Shown: positions 6,607-7,732 of the stretch, piece by piece
How the letters are laid out: every line of letters begins with the position of its first letter
How positions within the stretch are numbered: position 1 is the first letter of the stretch
Notes under the pieces: generated by a model
What the model was told of the DNA's origin: nothing
What the model saw: only the letters and a program-made list of their open reading frames with translations
Databases searched by the model: none
Program-made: the position numbers and the translations under genes
Assembly: GCA_021796155.1 (NCBI GenBank)
Contig: JAJYOO010000099.1
Location: 1-7,732 of the forward strand
DNA length: 7,732 nucleotides
Direction: 5' to 3'
Origin: Chloroflexota bacterium
GTDB taxonomy: Bacteria > Chloroflexota > Anaerolineae > Anaerolineales > Villigracilaceae

Positions 6607-7732
6607 TTAATCCAGATTTCGGACTGCGGGGTGCATGAGTCCCAGGATAGTGATGCACATTGTAATGATGCCGGCGACAATGAATACATTGGCTGGGCCG
6701 ATCAAGTCCGTTGCCCAACCAGCAATTCCGTAACCGATTGGCGTGAACACCAGCGACCCCAAATTATCAATGCTGGACACGCGTCCCAGCAGGTTGGACG
6801 GGACCAATTCCTGAAGCGTATTGACCCAGATCAGATTGCCAATGGACAACCCCGCGCCGCAAACGAAAGCCGCGGCCGCGACGCCAATGACCAGCGGCGA
6901 GAGTCCAAATGCAGTCACAAACAACGCGCTGACCAGCCATGCTCCGTAAGCAAATACGCCTCGTCTCCGAAGGTGCGTTCTGGAGCCGAGCCAGATTGCG
7001 GCCAGCACCGATCCGAGGGAAAGCGCTGAAAACACTAGTCCCAATGAACCGACTCCCGCATGCAGATGATCCTTGATTAAGAATGGCGTGGTCACGCTGA
7101 AAGGTCCCGCCAGCGTAATATTGGCAAAAGCGGCAAAGGCAATCGTGATCCACAACCAGGGCGAGGCGCGCACCGTTCCGATTCCTTCGCGCATGTCATG
7201 CAGGATACCCAAGGATTCGCTTGGCTTGATTTCGGCTGGTGTCATTGACAAAATAGCAACGAGACATCCAGCGGATATAAAGAACGAAACGGCATCCAAC
7301 ACAAATGCCATCGAAGTCCCGCCTGCTGCAATGATTGCCGCACCAATTGCCGGGCCGCCGATTCCCGCAACCTCCTGGCTGAGCGATGTCAGCGAATTTG
7401 CACTCGTCAATGCTTCACGCGGAGCCACATCGGGCATGATCGCGGTGTAAGCTGGGCGGAAGAATGCCTCTGCCAATCCGAACACAACACTGGCTATATA
7501 AATGTGCCACACCTCGAGCAGATTTTGAAATGCCAGCAGGGCGACGATGGTGACAACCAAACCGCGCAGTAGGTCGGAAATAAACATCACGCGCGGACGA
7601 GGCAGGCGATCCACCACCACGCCACCGACCAGCAAAAACAAAAGCATCGGCACGGAGGAAAATATAAGCACGGTTCCCATCGCGGTCGCTGAACCGGTTT
7701 TCTCCAGTACCCACCAGGCCAGCGCGAGGAGA
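6607..7732 (-). CDS. MFS_3-type exporter, N-terminus outside the window
   Basis: The frame stays open to the window edge, giving 374 visible residues of a family usually near 400-430. ATG 7680 is internal: residues upstream of it (L-A-L-A-W-W-V-L-E-K-T-G-S-A) match the end of the first helix and the loop typical of this family. Visible signatures are motif A between helices 2 and 3 (G-G-V-V-V-D-R-L-P-R-P-R), then F-F-R-P-A-Y-T-A-I-M-P-D-V, the A-N-S-L segment followed by G-G-P-A-I-G, and a C-terminal half with L-L-G-R-V-S-S-I-D-N-L-G and P-I-G-Y-G-I-A-G. About eleven of twelve helices are visible. It is in the inner membrane, driven by proton exchange in known relatives, which export siderophores (EntS) or drugs; substrate here is unknown. 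Only the YwbE gene shares its operon in view. Confidence 0.92.
   Translation of the reverse strand, partial: LLALAWWVLEKTGSATAMGTVLIFSSVPMLLFLLVGGVVVDRLPRPRVMFISDLLRGLVVTIVALLAFQNLLEVWHIYIASVVFGLAEAFFRPAYTAIMPDVAPREALTSANSLTSLSQEVAGIGGPAIGAAIIAAGGTSMAFVLDAVSFFISAGCLVAILSMTPAEIKPSESLGILHDMREGIGTVRASPWLWITIAFAAFANITLAGPFSVTTPFLIKDHLHAGVGSLGLVFSALSLGSVLAAIWLGSRTHLRRRGVFAYGAWLVSALFVTAFGLSPLVIGVAAAAFVCGAGLSIGNLIWVNTLQELVPSNLLGRVSSIDNLGSLVFTPIGYGIAGWATDLIGPANVFIVAGIITMCITILGLMHPAVRNLD

Noticed and set aside
6400..7029. Plus-strand open frame of 209 codons opposite the YwbE and MFS genes
   Set aside because: It spans two well-supported genes on the other strand, and its polar composition with no fold cues is that of a shadow frame.
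7678..7680. ATG as the start of the MFS gene
   Set aside because: The frame continues to the window edge with sequence typical of the end of the first helix, so the true start is outside.
1..7732. CRISPR array, tRNA, mobile element or phage genes
   Set aside because: No direct repeats with spacers, no tRNA-like cloverleaf that I could recognise, and no transposase, integrase or phage structural motif on either strand.

Overview
The window looks like a chromosomal segment of a Chloroflexota bacterium, most likely class Anaerolineae. This is inferred from gene style, not from a marker gene. The clues are a secreted protein with a long Thr/Pro/Ser linker of the kind common in Anaerolineae, a VWA/FHA protein next to a PP2C phosphatase, and mid-GC coding sequence with few strong Shine-Dalgarno sites. 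There are seven protein genes, the first and last cut by the window edges. I see no RNA gene, transposase, integrase or CRISPR array.

Left (1-3530, + strand): three overlapping genes form one unit. They are the 3' part of a polytopic membrane protein, a single-pass receptor-like protein (signal peptide, VWA-like domain, Ig-like domain, membrane helix, cytoplasmic FHA-like domain), and a complete PP2C Ser/Thr phosphatase. Overlaps are 8 and 4 bases, and a strong hairpin terminator follows the phosphatase stop. The FHA domain and phosphatase point to protein phosphorylation signalling across the membrane, but no kinase is in view. Both the metal site of the VWA domain and the phosphothreonine site of the FHA domain look degenerate.

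Middle (3535-6398): on the - strand is a divergent PlsY-type acyl-phosphate:glycerol-3-phosphate acyltransferase with changed motif residues. A locally AT-rich intergenic region of about 300 bases follows. On the + strand is then a secreted parallel beta-helix protein (DUF1565-like start, about 87-residue Thr/Pro/Ser linker, C-terminal beta-sandwich-like domain), with the best ribosome binding site in the window. It ends at a bidirectional hairpin terminator.

Right (6403-7732, - strand): an MFS_3-type exporter, cut at its N-terminus by the window end, is followed after 6 bases by a small YwbE-family (DUF2196) gene. Both read toward the terminator shared with the beta-helix gene.

The most interesting candidate for something undescribed is the first unit. 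It combines an outside sensor-like domain, an inside FHA-like domain and a phosphatase, with canonical ligand residues missing at both binding sites.
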